A DNA stretch of 12,667 nucleotides from an uncultured Lachnospiraceae bacterium (lineage in GTDB: Bacteria > Bacillota_A > Clostridia > Lachnospirales > Lachnospiraceae), in the NCBI GenBank assembly GCA_910585855.1, contig CAJUGZ010000110.1, positions 1-12,667 of the forward strand, in the 5' to 3' direction. Below, piece after piece: positions 1-7,467 of this stretch (positions are counted from its first letter, which is position 1; each line of letters starts with the position of its first letter). A program made the position numbers and the translations under genes. The notes below the pieces were generated by a model that was not told the DNA's origin, made no database searches, and saw only the letters and a list, made by a program, of their open reading frames with translations.

Positions 1-231
1 CTTCCATGCAGGGTGTGAAAAAAAAGGGGCGTGTTTAGCCCGTATGATAGAAAAGGGGCTGTCTTACGACTGATAAAATCCTTCCTTACACCTGTTTCGT
101 TTTGGCTGTCATGAGGGCGAATTGCGTCCCGGTCTGTCTGGTTGGGAAAAGGAAAAGGCAGAAGTCTTAGAACTTCTTGCTTTTTGGAAGCCGGAACAGC
201 AGGCTGCCTATCGTTTTCGAATCTGGCGTCC
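1..231 (+). repeat. Dispersed structured repeat, copy A (3' part)
   Basis: This is the 3' part of the repeat seen complete at 4940-5257. From the left edge it shows half of the central hairpin (loop TTCCAT, then GCAGGGTGTG and an A-run), a small hairpin GGGC/GCCC with loop GTGTTTA (27-41), and a hairpin GGGCG/CGTCC with loop AATTG (115-129). Next come CCGG/CTGG, a GCAGAAGT/ACTTCTTGC hairpin around 159-180, the conserved CGGAACAG (192-199), and the right arm ending in TCTGGCGTCC (222-231). The 5' arm lies outside the window. The border sits six bases beyond the carB stop codon, so carB transcripts would run straight into it. No protein is encoded. The repeat assignment is seen directly; any RNA function is inferred. 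Confidence 0.75.
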
Positions 232-237
232 TCCCAT

Positions 238-3200
238 TTATTTTACCCTCTGATGCATCATCTGCAGACTCTGCACCTGAATACTTTGATGCTGCTTTAC
301 TGCTTTAATTCCTTTTGCTGCCGCTTTCGCTGCTGCCATCGTTGTCATATAAGGAATCTTCGCTTTAATTGCTGCCTTTCTTACATAGCTGTCGTCATAC
401 TCACTGTCATTTCCAATCGGTGTATTAATCACTAACTGAACTTCTTTATTTGTAATTGCATCATAAATATTTGGTCGCCCTTCATACATCTTATTAATTT
501 TCGTCACCTGAAATCCTGCATCCCGAATCGTTTCATAGGTCTTTCCGGTTGCCATCAACTGAAATCCTGCATCTACCAAATCCTGTGCCGCTTCAGCAAC
601 CTCTGCCTTATCTGCCCGATTTACACTTAAAAGCACTGTCCCCTCCAAAGGAAGGACTGTCTGCGTTGCCTCCTGTGCCTTATAAAATGCCTCTCCAAAC
701 GTATCAGCAAGCCCTAATACTTCTCCGGTAGAACGCATCTCCGGTCCTAATAAAGGATCTACTTCTGGGAACATATTAAACGGAAATACCGCTTCTTTTA
801 CCCCATAATAAGGAATACTCTGCTCCTTTAATTCCGGCACAGGAGAAGGTCTGCCCGTTAATTCCGAAGTAATAATATCCGTTGCAATCGGAACCATCTG
901 AATATTGCATACTTTTGACACCAGCGGCACAGTTCTAGATGCCCTTGGATTTGCTTCCAATACATAGACTTTTCCATCTTCAATCGCATACTGCATATTC
1001 ATCAATCCACGCACATGCATCTCTTCGGCAATCTTTCTGGTATATTCTTTAATGGTTTTTAAATTTTCCTCTGAAATATGCAAAGAAGGAATAATACATG
1101 CAGAATCTCCCGAATGTACCCCTGCCAATTCAATATGTTCCATAACCGCAGGCACAAAAGCATGTTCTCCGTCACTAATCGCATCTGCCTCTACTTCCGT
1201 AGCATGACGCAAAAACCGATCAATTAAAATCGGACGATCCGGCGTAACTCCTACGGCTGCTGCCATATAGTTTTTCAGCATTTCTTCGTTATTGACCACT
1301 TCCATTCCACGACCACCCAATACATAAGATGGACGCACCATAACAGGATAACCAATCCGATTAGCAATTTCAATCGCTTCTTCAATATTGACTGCCATAC
1401 CTGACTCCGGCATAGGAATCTCTAACTTTTCCATCATTGCCCGGAACAGATCCCGATCTTCTGCCAAATCAATGACAGCAGGAGATGTTCCCAAAATCTT
1501 TACTCCGTTTTGCTCTAATTCAGAGGAAAGATTTAAAGGAGTCTGTCCTCCAAACTGCGCAATAATACCCAGCGGTTTTTCTTTTTGATAAATGCTTAAT
1601 ACATCCTCTAAAGTAAGCGGTTCAAAATAGAGTTTATCAGAAGTATCATAATCCGTTGAAACCGTTTCTGGATTACAGTTTACAATAATCGTTTCAAATC
1701 CCAGTTTTTTCAGTGCCAGTGCCGCATGTACGCTGCAGTAGTCAAATTCAATTCCCTGCCCGATTCGATTTGGTCCGCCGCCAAGAATCATAATCTTTGG
1801 CTTATCTTCTGAAACAACCGACTGATCTTTTACATTATAAGTGGAATAATAATAAGCACTGTCTTTTGTCCCGCTCACATGTACGCCTTCCCATGCTTCC
1901 ACTACGCCAAGCTCTGTTCTGGCATCCCGAATCTCTTTTTCGGACAGCTCTAACAGTTTTGCAAGATATTTATCCGAAAATCCATCTTTCTTTGCCTGAA
2001 TCAGCATCTCTTTTGGAGGAAGCTGCCCTTTATAAGCAAGAAGTGCTTCCTCTTCTTCCACCAATTCTTTCATCTGTTCGATAAAATAATGTTTTATCTT
2101 TGTCAGTTGATACAATTCTTCTACCGAAGCACCTTTCCGCAGTGCCTCATACATAATAAACTGCCGCTCGCTTGTCGGTACATACAGCATATTTAACAGT
2201 TCTTCTTTCGATTTTTTGGCAAAATCTTTGGCAAATCCCAATCCATAACGCCCAATTTCCAAACTTCGAATTGCTTTCTGAAAAGCCTCTTTATAAGTCT
2301 TTCCAATCGACATTACCTCTCCTACTGCACGCATCTGCGTTCCTAGCTTGTCCTCTACTCCTTTAAACTTCTCAAAAGCCCATCTTGCAAATTTAATTAC
2401 AATATAATCCCCATCCGGCACATAGCGATCTAATGTCCCATATTTTCCGCATGGAATTTCATCTAAAGTAAGACCGGAAGCCAGCATTGCCGATACCAGT
2501 GCAATCGGAAAACCGGTTGCTTTTGAAGCAAGTGCAGAGGAACGAGATGTTCTTGGATTGATTTCAATTACTACAATACGATCCGTAACAGGATCATGTG
2601 CAAACTGTACATTTGTTCCGCCAATTACTTCTATCGCCTCTACAATCCGATATGCCTGTTCCTGCAGTTTTTTCTGTACTTCCTCTGAGATGGTCAGCAT
2701 AGGCGCACTGCAAAAAGAATCTCCGGTATGCACACCAAGCGGATCAATATTTTCAATAAAACAAACCGTAATCATATTGTTTTTGGCATCTCTTACTACC
2801 TCTAATTCTAATTCTTCCCATCCAAGAATCGACTCTTCTACTAATACCTGTCCTACCAAGCTTGCCTGCAGCCCTCTGGCACAAACAGTCTTTAATTCTT
2901 CTACATTATAGACCAGACCGCCTCCCGCACCGCCCATAGTATAAGCTGGACGAAGTACAACCGGATAGCCCAATTTTTCTGCTATTGAAAGTGCATCCTC
3001 CACAGAATATGCCACTTCACTCCTTGCCATTTCAATTCCTAAACTATTCATAGTTCTTTTAAATTCAATTCGATCTTCGCCCCGCTCAATCGCATCTACC
3101 TGAACACCAATTACTTTTACCTGATAGCGTTCCAAAATTCCTGCATTGGCAAGTTCCGAACAAAGATTTAAACCGGACTGTCCTCCCAAATTTGGTAAAA

Positions 3201-3456
3201 TCGCATCGGGACGTTCTTTTTCAATAATCTGCTCTAACCGCTTTACATTCAACGGTTCAATATATGTGACATCTGCTATTCCGGGATCGGTCATAATCGT
3301 AGCAGGGTTAGAATTAACCAGTACAATTTCATATCCTAAGCTGCGAAGTGCCTTACACGCCTGTGTACCGGAGTAATCAAACTCACATGCCTGACCAATA
3401 ATAATCGGACCAGAACCAATAATTAATACTTTATGAATATCTGTTCTTTTTCCCAT
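238..3456 (-). CDS. carB: Carbamoyl-phosphate synthase large subunit
   Basis: This is the ammonia-using, carbamoyl phosphate-forming subunit of the cytoplasmic synthase that feeds pyrimidine and arginine synthesis. It has about 1072 residues, the usual family length. The first ATP-grasp half begins with KVLIIGSGPIIIGQACEFDY near residue 10 and carries ATIMTDP and NPRTSRSSALASKATGFPIA. The second half begins with KIMILGGGPNRIGQGIEFDY near residue 560 and carries NCNPETVSTDYDTSDKLYFE, VRPSYVLGGRGMEVV and EANPRASRTVPLVSKV. The C-terminal MGS-like regulatory domain includes KINKMYEGRPNIYDAI and ends in TTMAAAKAAAKGI. I chose the ATG at 3456 (MGKRTDIHK) because GGAGGAG lies just upstream of it; an in-frame ATG four codons earlier overlaps that site. 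A promoter lies at 3510-3538. The glutaminase subunit carA, usually directly upstream, is not here; the upstream neighbour is queF. Confidence 0.97.
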   Translation of the reverse strand: MGKRTDIHKVLIIGSGPIIIGQACEFDYSGTQACKALRSLGYEIVLVNSNPATIMTDPGIADVTYIEPLNVKRLEQIIEKERPDAILPNLGGQSGLNLCSELANAGILERYQVKVIGVQVDAIERGEDRIEFKRTMNSLGIEMARSEVAYSVEDALSIAEKLGYPVVLRPAYTMGGAGGGLVYNVEELKTVCARGLQASLVGQVLVEESILGWEELELEVVRDAKNNMITVCFIENIDPLGVHTGDSFCSAPMLTISEEVQKKLQEQAYRIVEAIEVIGGTNVQFAHDPVTDRIVVIEINPRTSRSSALASKATGFPIALVSAMLASGLTLDEIPCGKYGTLDRYVPDGDYIVIKFARWAFEKFKGVEDKLGTQMRAVGEVMSIGKTYKEAFQKAIRSLEIGRYGLGFAKDFAKKSKEELLNMLYVPTSERQFIMYEALRKGASVEELYQLTKIKHYFIEQMKELVEEEEALLAYKGQLPPKEMLIQAKKDGFSDKYLAKLLELSEKEIRDARTELGVVEAWEGVHVSGTKDSAYYYSTYNVKDQSVVSEDKPKIMILGGGPNRIGQGIEFDYCSVHAALALKKLGFETIIVNCNPETVSTDYDTSDKLYFEPLTLEDVLSIYQKEKPLGIIAQFGGQTPLNLSSELEQNGVKILGTSPAVIDLAEDRDLFRAMMEKLEIPMPESGMAVNIEEAIEIANRIGYPVMVRPSYVLGGRGMEVVNNEEMLKNYMAAAVGVTPDRPILIDRFLRHATEVEADAISDGEHAFVPAVMEHIELAGVHSGDSACIIPSLHISEENLKTIKEYTRKIAEEMHVRGLMNMQYAIEDGKVYVLEANPRASRTVPLVSKVCNIQMVPIATDIITSELTGRPSPVPELKEQSIPYYGVKEAVFPFNMFPEVDPLLGPEMRSTGEVLGLADTFGEAFYKAQEATQTVLPLEGTVLLSVNRADKAEVAEAAQDLVDAGFQLMATGKTYETIRDAGFQVTKINKMYEGRPNIYDAITNKEVQLVINTPIGNDSEYDDSYVRKAAIKAKIPYMTTMAAAKAAAKGIKAVKQHQSIQVQSLQMMHQRVK

Positions 3457-3509
3457 CTTCTCCTCCATCTTTTATCCTTTTTCAAAGATTTATTTTTTCT
3501 GCTAGAAGC

Positions 3510-3538
3510 AGTATATCACAAACCGAACTCTCCGACAA
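3510..3538 (-). promoter_or_regulatory. Sigma-A-type promoter for carB
   Basis: On the minus strand TTGTCG (3538-3533) and TATACT (3515-3510) are separated by exactly 17 bases. Five of six bases match the -10 consensus and three or four match the -35 consensus. Transcription would start near 3503, giving a leader of about 45 nt before the carB ATG. This lets carB be expressed independently of queF; I see no terminator between the two genes, so read-through from queF is also possible. No attenuator or PyrR-binding structure was recognised in the short leader. Confidence 0.6.
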
Positions 3539-3558
3539 GGATTCTTGTACATTAGATT

Positions 3559-4062
3559 TTATCGATTATCTATTTTTTCTGGATACATATCATGCTCTTC
3601 TAACCTCTTTCTTGCAACTTCCTCCCAACGAGTTCCTTCCTTTCCGTAATTACAGTAAGGATCGATAGAAATTCCTCCTCTTGGCATAAATTTTCCCCAT
3701 ACCTCGATATACTTTGGACTCATCAGACGAATCAAATCCTTCATAATAATATTGATACAATCCTCATGAAAATCCCCATGATTTCGAAAACTAAATAAAT
3801 ATAATTTTAAGGACTTGCTCTCCACCATCTTTTTATCCGGCACATAAGAAATCGTAATTGTAGCATAATCCGGCTGTCCGGTAATCGGACATAAACTGGT
3901 AAATTCGGGACAATTAAATTTTACAAAATAATCATTTTCCGTATGCTTATTTAAAAATGTTTCTAAAACCTCCGGGGCATATTGATCACAATAAATCACC
4001 TTCTGATTTCCCAACAATGTGATTCCTTTTTCTTCTTCTCTTGTTTGATTCCATTCTTCCAT
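3559..4062 (-). CDS. queF: NADPH-dependent 7-cyano-7-deazaguanine (preQ0) reductase
   Basis: QueF reduces the nitrile of preQ0 to the aminomethyl group of preQ1, the last free-base step of queuosine synthesis before insertion into tRNA. At 167 residues it is the short single-domain (B. subtilis-like) form rather than the fused two-domain form. SLCPITGQPDYATI carries the nucleophilic Cys (C58) and the Asp seven residues later (D65). ESKSLKLYLFSFRNHGDFHED (81-101) contains the family signature E-S-K-S-x-K for NADPH binding and the substrate-contacting HED region. WGKFMPRGGISIDPY near 122-136 is also typical. The ATG at 4062 has AAAGGAAAAG a few bases upstream. It lies 31 bases after an unknown gene on the same strand, so the two may be cotranscribed. 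The other que genes are 4.5 kb away, beyond the chemotaxis pair. Confidence 0.96.
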   Translation of the reverse strand: MEEWNQTREEEKGITLLGNQKVIYCDQYAPEVLETFLNKHTENDYFVKFNCPEFTSLCPITGQPDYATITISYVPDKKMVESKSLKLYLFSFRNHGDFHEDCINIIMKDLIRLMSPKYIEVWGKFMPRGGISIDPYCNYGKEGTRWEEVARKRLEEHDMYPEKIDNR

Positions 4063-4093
4063 TTTTTCTTTTCCTTTCTTTTAAAATTAGACT

Positions 4094-4582
4094 TTAACAT
4101 CCCAGCCCTTTTGATAAAATTTTAAGACCATTCGTCATAATTTTAGCCATCTGACATTTTTCTTTTTTGCTCCATTTAGGATAATAATGTTCTTCCTCTT
4201 CCTTTACCAACAAATTACATCCATAAAACAATTTCATATAAAGATATCGAATCATTCCTCCCTTACTATCACCTATAAATTGACAGTTTATAGAATGTGC
4301 CACATCTGAAAAAGTATTCCAATGATTCAGAAAAAGCTCGCAATCTATTTTTTTTGCATTTATTTTTTTAAGAATTTCCGACGATATAAGAAACTCCTTT
4401 GTATCCAGCCAAAAACCCATCTCTTCTGCAAAAGCGACTGCTTCCCCTTTCGTTGAAAAAGATTTTAATACTCCATCGGTATCAAGCAAAAATCCATCTA
4501 TATCATCAGTATACCAAAGCGTATAATACACCTCTTTTAAAATCTTAAATTTTACCAGCCAATATTCTTGCCGCAGTTTCAT
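4094..4582 (-). CDS. Hypothetical protein, 162 residues
   Basis: I do not recognise this family. The protein is soluble-looking, with no signal peptide or membrane segment. It is rich in aromatic and acidic residues in its first half (YWLVKFKILKEVYYTLWY, then DDIDGFLLDTDG) and lysine-rich near the end. The start is well supported: AAAGGAG lies seven bases before ATG 4582. It precedes queF by 31 bases on the same strand and could share its transcript. Its size, composition and solitary position next to a repeat cluster resemble small accessory or immunity-type proteins, but that is only an impression and no function should be assigned. Base composition is as AT-rich as, or richer than, its neighbours. 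The reading frame is intact. Confidence 0.8.
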   Translation of the reverse strand: MKLRQEYWLVKFKILKEVYYTLWYTDDIDGFLLDTDGVLKSFSTKGEAVAFAEEMGFWLDTKEFLISSEILKKINAKKIDCELFLNHWNTFSDVAHSINCQFIGDSKGGMIRYLYMKLFYGCNLLVKEEEEHYYPKWSKKEKCQMAKIMTNGLKILSKGLGC

Positions 4583-4599
4583 AATTATTCTCCTTTACA

Positions 4600-4628
4600 A
4601 TTATATCGTATAGTATAACATGAAATAA
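4600..4628 (-). promoter_or_regulatory. Possible promoter upstream of the 162-residue gene
   Basis: On the minus strand a perfect -10 hexamer TATAAT (4605-4600) follows TTATTT (4628-4623) by 17 bases, but the -35 match is poor and the implied leader would be very short. An alternative -10, TATACT, lies at 4617-4612. In so AT-rich a stretch this is weak evidence. Confidence 0.28.
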
Positions 4629-4689
4629 ATAAAAATTATATAAAAGTGTTGTGTTTTATTGGACGAAACGAAGGGATTTTCCAGATAGA

Positions 4690-4831
4690 GGACGCCAGAT
4701 TGAAAAACTATGGGCAGCCTGCTGTTCCGCTCTCCAAAAAACAAGAAGTTCTAACTTTTTTCCAAAGTCACTGCAGGCTGCCCATAGTTTCCCAATCTGA
4801 CTGTTTCTTGACTCCGAAACAAAAAAGAATC
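4690..4831 (-). repeat. Dispersed structured repeat, copy B (stem-only, inverted)
   Basis: This is a minus-oriented, internally deleted copy of the repeat. Its arms pair as CAGATTG (4696-4702) with CAATCTG (4793-4799) and, after a 3x3 mismatch, as a perfect 17-bp stem AACTATGGGCAGCCTGC (4706-4722) with 4773-4789. Between the arms are CTGTTCCG (4722-4729), an A6/T6 pairing and TCCAAAGTCAC (4761-4771), the two inner motifs found in the other copies. The central hairpins of copy C are missing. Over 90 ungapped positions its minus strand matches 12541-12630 at 79. Its outer border GAGGACGCC matches copy A. It could also act as a hairpin terminator-like structure, but no gene obviously ends in it. 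Confidence 0.75.
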
Positions 4832-4939
4832 TCATTCTTACAGCAAATATACTTCATTCCTGCCATTTGATAAAAAAACTACTGCAAAATTTATACCTAG
4901 TAACAAAACACGATTTCTGCCGTAAGTCAACCAACAGCG

Positions 4940-5257
4940 AGAGGCGGTTTGCTCGTTTCCTTTGCATGTGACTTCGGAGAACGGTTAGAAACGTCTGGCT
5001 TCTGTGGAAACACCTAGAATTTTTTACATATCCTGCTTCCATGCAGGGTATGCAAAAAAAGGGGCGTGTTTAGCCCGGAGGATAGGGAAGAGGATGTTTT
5101 ATGGTTGATAAAACCTTCCTTACACCAATTACATTTCGCCTGTGGTGAGGGCGAATTGCGCCCCGGTTCGTCCGGTTGGGTGAATGTAGATACAGAAGCC
5201 ATAGACTTTCTTACCGTTTGGAGCGGAACAGGCAAAGGAAACGAGCAAACCGCCTCT
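4940..5257 (+). repeat. Dispersed structured repeat, copy C (full length; candidate ncRNA)
   Basis: This is the only complete copy, about 318 nt, and encodes no convincing protein. A perfect 26-bp inverted repeat closes it (4940-4965 with 5232-5257). Inside, the stem continues imperfectly to GGCTTCTGT/ACAGAAGCC, with GTGACTTCGGA (4968-4978) facing CGGAACAG (5224-5231). The centre has a hairpin CATATCCTGC (5027-5036), loop TTCCAT, GCAGGGTATG (5043-5052), extended by a T-run/A-run pairing. Then come GGGC-GTGTTTA-GCCC (5062-5076), GGGCG-AATTG-CGCCC (5149-5163) and CCGG-TTCGT-CCGG. Copy A keeps the same hairpins with wobble-compatible changes. It may be a noncoding RNA or a palindromic miniature element; no transposase or reverse transcriptase is nearby. 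It matches no RNA family I can name. Confidence 0.7.
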
Positions 5258-5331
5258 GGCGTCCGGTGAAAGAAACTCCTTTCCAGCACCCCATTTCTAA
5301 AAATTTAATTAAAGTAGTAAAAAGAGATTAG

Positions 5332-5360
5332 TTGCTATTTTATCAGAAACAGAATATAAT
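5332..5360 (+). promoter_or_regulatory. Sigma-A-type promoter for the chemoreceptor pair
   Basis: TTGCTA (5332-5337) and a perfect TATAAT (5355-5360) are separated by 17 bases. Initiation near 5367 would give a leader of about 95 nt, very AT-rich, before the ATG at 5461. A second TATAAT at 5421-5426 lacks a good -35. Clostridial chemotaxis genes are often read by sigma-D (FliA-type), but I did not see its typical motif here. Confidence 0.5.
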
Positions 5361-5460
5361 AAATATATCAAGAAATAATTCTGAACATTGAAAATTAAAT
5401 AGAAAAAAACAAAATTAAACTATAATTAAGATAAAATAAAATGGAAAATGGCGGTGAATT

Positions 5461-7467
5461 ATGAAAGAAAAAAAACAAAAAGGAACAGTTTCTATTAAAA
5501 TAAAACTACTTGGTATTATATTGCCTGTAGTGATTGCTATTATGGTATTATTAGTGGGAATATTGTATTTTATTTCAAAAAGTATTATTAAGGAATATTC
5601 AGAAAACTTACTGCGCTCATCGATTGAAAATCAGGTCAATCAAATTGAGGCTTGGCTAAATGAAAATTTATCTGCATTTGGAATTGTAAAACAAACCATC
5701 GAACAAACCCGTCTTTCGCAGGAACAACTGCAAACGATATTAGACAGCTATTATGAATATAATGATAACTATCCGAACGGATTATATATTGCCGATGCAA
5801 ACGGAAATTTTACCGCTGCATCGAAAGTCCAAAAAAGTAATACAGATCCTAGAGAATCCGTATGGTATCAAGAAGGACTGACTAGCTGGAATATGGGATT
5901 TACAAAAGCTTATACCAACGCAGAAGGAAAAGAAGTACTCAGTGCATCCGGCATTTTAAAAGATAGTTCTGGTATAATAAAAGTAATTTCTGCCGATCTT
6001 ACATTAGAGCGAATCAGTATTATTGTAAACAGTTATATTGAAATGGATCATGCCCGGGCATTTTTAATCAGTTCGGATGGAACAATTTTAGCACATCAGG
6101 AAAACAGTCTGCTCTCTACAAAACTCAGTCAAGCAAGCGATATATTTTTAAAAGCAGTAGGAGAAAAAATAGTGCAGCAGGATCTAAAAATGACGGAAAT
6201 AGAAGGAAATATCTCAGCATTTGAACAAATAGATGGAACAGATTGGATATTAGTATCTTATATACCAACAGATATTGTTTATGCAGATATTGAACATGTT
6301 AGAAATATTATGGTGATAATCGGATTTCTTTCGATTGTTCTGCTGGCAGTTTTAGTAGAACGGGTGGTACATATTGTGATTCGTCCGGTTGGAGAGTTGA
6401 CAAATGTAATTACTGCTATGACCGGCGGTGATTTTACCATTCAGATAAAAACAAAAAGCAAAGATGAAATCGGTGTGATGAGCCGATATGTAGAACAATT
6501 TATTTTATCTATGCGGCAGATGATTGCTTCTATCTATAATGTTTCTGATACCCTTAGTTCACAGGCAGGAGAAAGTGATATGGTATCCGAACAAATGTAT
6601 CATGCTTCTACCCTACAGAGTAAATCTATGAGGGAATTAAACAGTACTGTAGAACAGCTTTCTGCTTCTGTAAATGAAATTGCAAACAATGCTTCTACTT
6701 TAGCTATGGTTGTAACGGATACGAAAGAAGACGGCAGACAAGTCGATGATCGAATGAGAGAAACGGTTACTGTTTCTAAAATAGGAAAGGAAAATCTGCA
6801 GCAGGTAGATGATGCTATGAACTTGATTAATGAATCGATACAAAAATTACAGCAGGTCATTGATAAAGTTGGAAAATCTTCTGCAGAGATTACTAATATT
6901 ACTGAAATAATCGGAGATATTGCGGATAAAACTTCTCTTCTTTCTTTAAATGCATCGATTGAAGCAGCAAAAGCTGGGGAAAGCGGCAGGGGATTTGCAG
7001 TGGTAGCAACGGAAATCGGTAATCTTGCAAATACCAGTGCGGATGCTGTATCCCATATTAAATCCTTAATTGACGAGATTAACATTTTAGTTGGAAATAC
7101 AATAAAACAGGCAGGAGAAAGTGTAAAAAATATTAAACACAGCAATATTTTGGTAGGAGATGCTTTAAAAACATTTGATTCTATATTTGACAATATTGAT
7201 AAAGTAAGTGCTCTTGTAAGTAAAATGATGGAAAAAGTGGAAAAAGTAGATGATGTGGCAACTAGTGTAGCATCTATCTCAGAGGAACAGGCAGCAAGTT
7301 CTCAAGAAATTTTAGCGGCTTCTGAAGTTATGGTACAGCAAGTCGATCAGATTGCACATAATAGTGAAAATGTAGCAGAAAGTGCAAAAGAACTTACACT
7401 GTCTGCAAAAGAATTATATAAACAAGTTGCTAAATTTCAGATAGAGAAAGGAGAAAAAGGACAATGA
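5461..7467 (+). CDS. Methyl-accepting chemotaxis protein with dCache-type sensor
   Basis: This is a transmembrane chemoreceptor that controls the CheA kinase through CheW. Its 668 residues show a first membrane segment (about 17-40) and an extracellular region (about 41-280) with dCache features: GLYIADANGNF, DPRESVWYQEG and FLISSDGTILAHQ. A second membrane segment (about 282-306) is followed by a HAMP domain starting at IRPVGELTNVITAM and a long helical signalling domain. The cytoplasmic tip reads DIADKTSLLSLNASIEAAKA then GESGRGFAVVATEIGNLA (about 486-523), a variant of the canonical DQTNLLALNAAIEAARAGE. No CheR-docking pentapeptide ends the protein. The Arg two residues before WY in amino-acid-binding dCache domains is Ser here (S133), so an amino-acid ligand is less likely. 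The ribosome site is weak (GGCGGTG). The stop overlaps the next gene's start as ATGA. Confidence 0.95.
   Translation: MKEKKQKGTVSIKIKLLGIILPVVIAIMVLLVGILYFISKSIIKEYSENLLRSSIENQVNQIEAWLNENLSAFGIVKQTIEQTRLSQEQLQTILDSYYEYNDNYPNGLYIADANGNFTAASKVQKSNTDPRESVWYQEGLTSWNMGFTKAYTNAEGKEVLSASGILKDSSGIIKVISADLTLERISIIVNSYIEMDHARAFLISSDGTILAHQENSLLSTKLSQASDIFLKAVGEKIVQQDLKMTEIEGNISAFEQIDGTDWILVSYIPTDIVYADIEHVRNIMVIIGFLSIVLLAVLVERVVHIVIRPVGELTNVITAMTGGDFTIQIKTKSKDEIGVMSRYVEQFILSMRQMIASIYNVSDTLSSQAGESDMVSEQMYHASTLQSKSMRELNSTVEQLSASVNEIANNASTLAMVVTDTKEDGRQVDDRMRETVTVSKIGKENLQQVDDAMNLINESIQKLQQVIDKVGKSSAEITNITEIIGDIADKTSLLSLNASIEAAKAGESGRGFAVVATEIGNLANTSADAVSHIKSLIDEINILVGNTIKQAGESVKNIKHSNILVGDALKTFDSIFDNIDKVSALVSKMMEKVEKVDDVATSVASISEEQAASSQEILAASEVMVQQVDQIAHNSENVAESAKELTLSAKELYKQVAKFQIEKGEKGQ

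Noticed and set aside
3535..3548. Small hairpin ACAAG-GATT-CTTGT as a queF terminator
   Set aside because: The stem is only 5 bp, has no T-run on the minus strand and overlaps the carB -35.
4690..5257. Retron, group II intron or IS605-type guide RNA
   Set aside because: The long arms resemble such RNAs, but no reverse transcriptase, IscB/TnpB or transposase gene is in the window and no diagnostic motif was seen.
5014..5289. Open frames on both strands inside repeat copy C (up to 91 codons)
   Set aside because: They are not preserved in copies A or E, have no good ribosome site, and the repeat is conserved as hairpins instead.
6600..7193. A 197-codon open frame antisense to the chemoreceptor
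   Set aside because: It lies wholly within the receptor's signalling domain, whose motifs are clear on the plus strand, and it lacks recognisable features.
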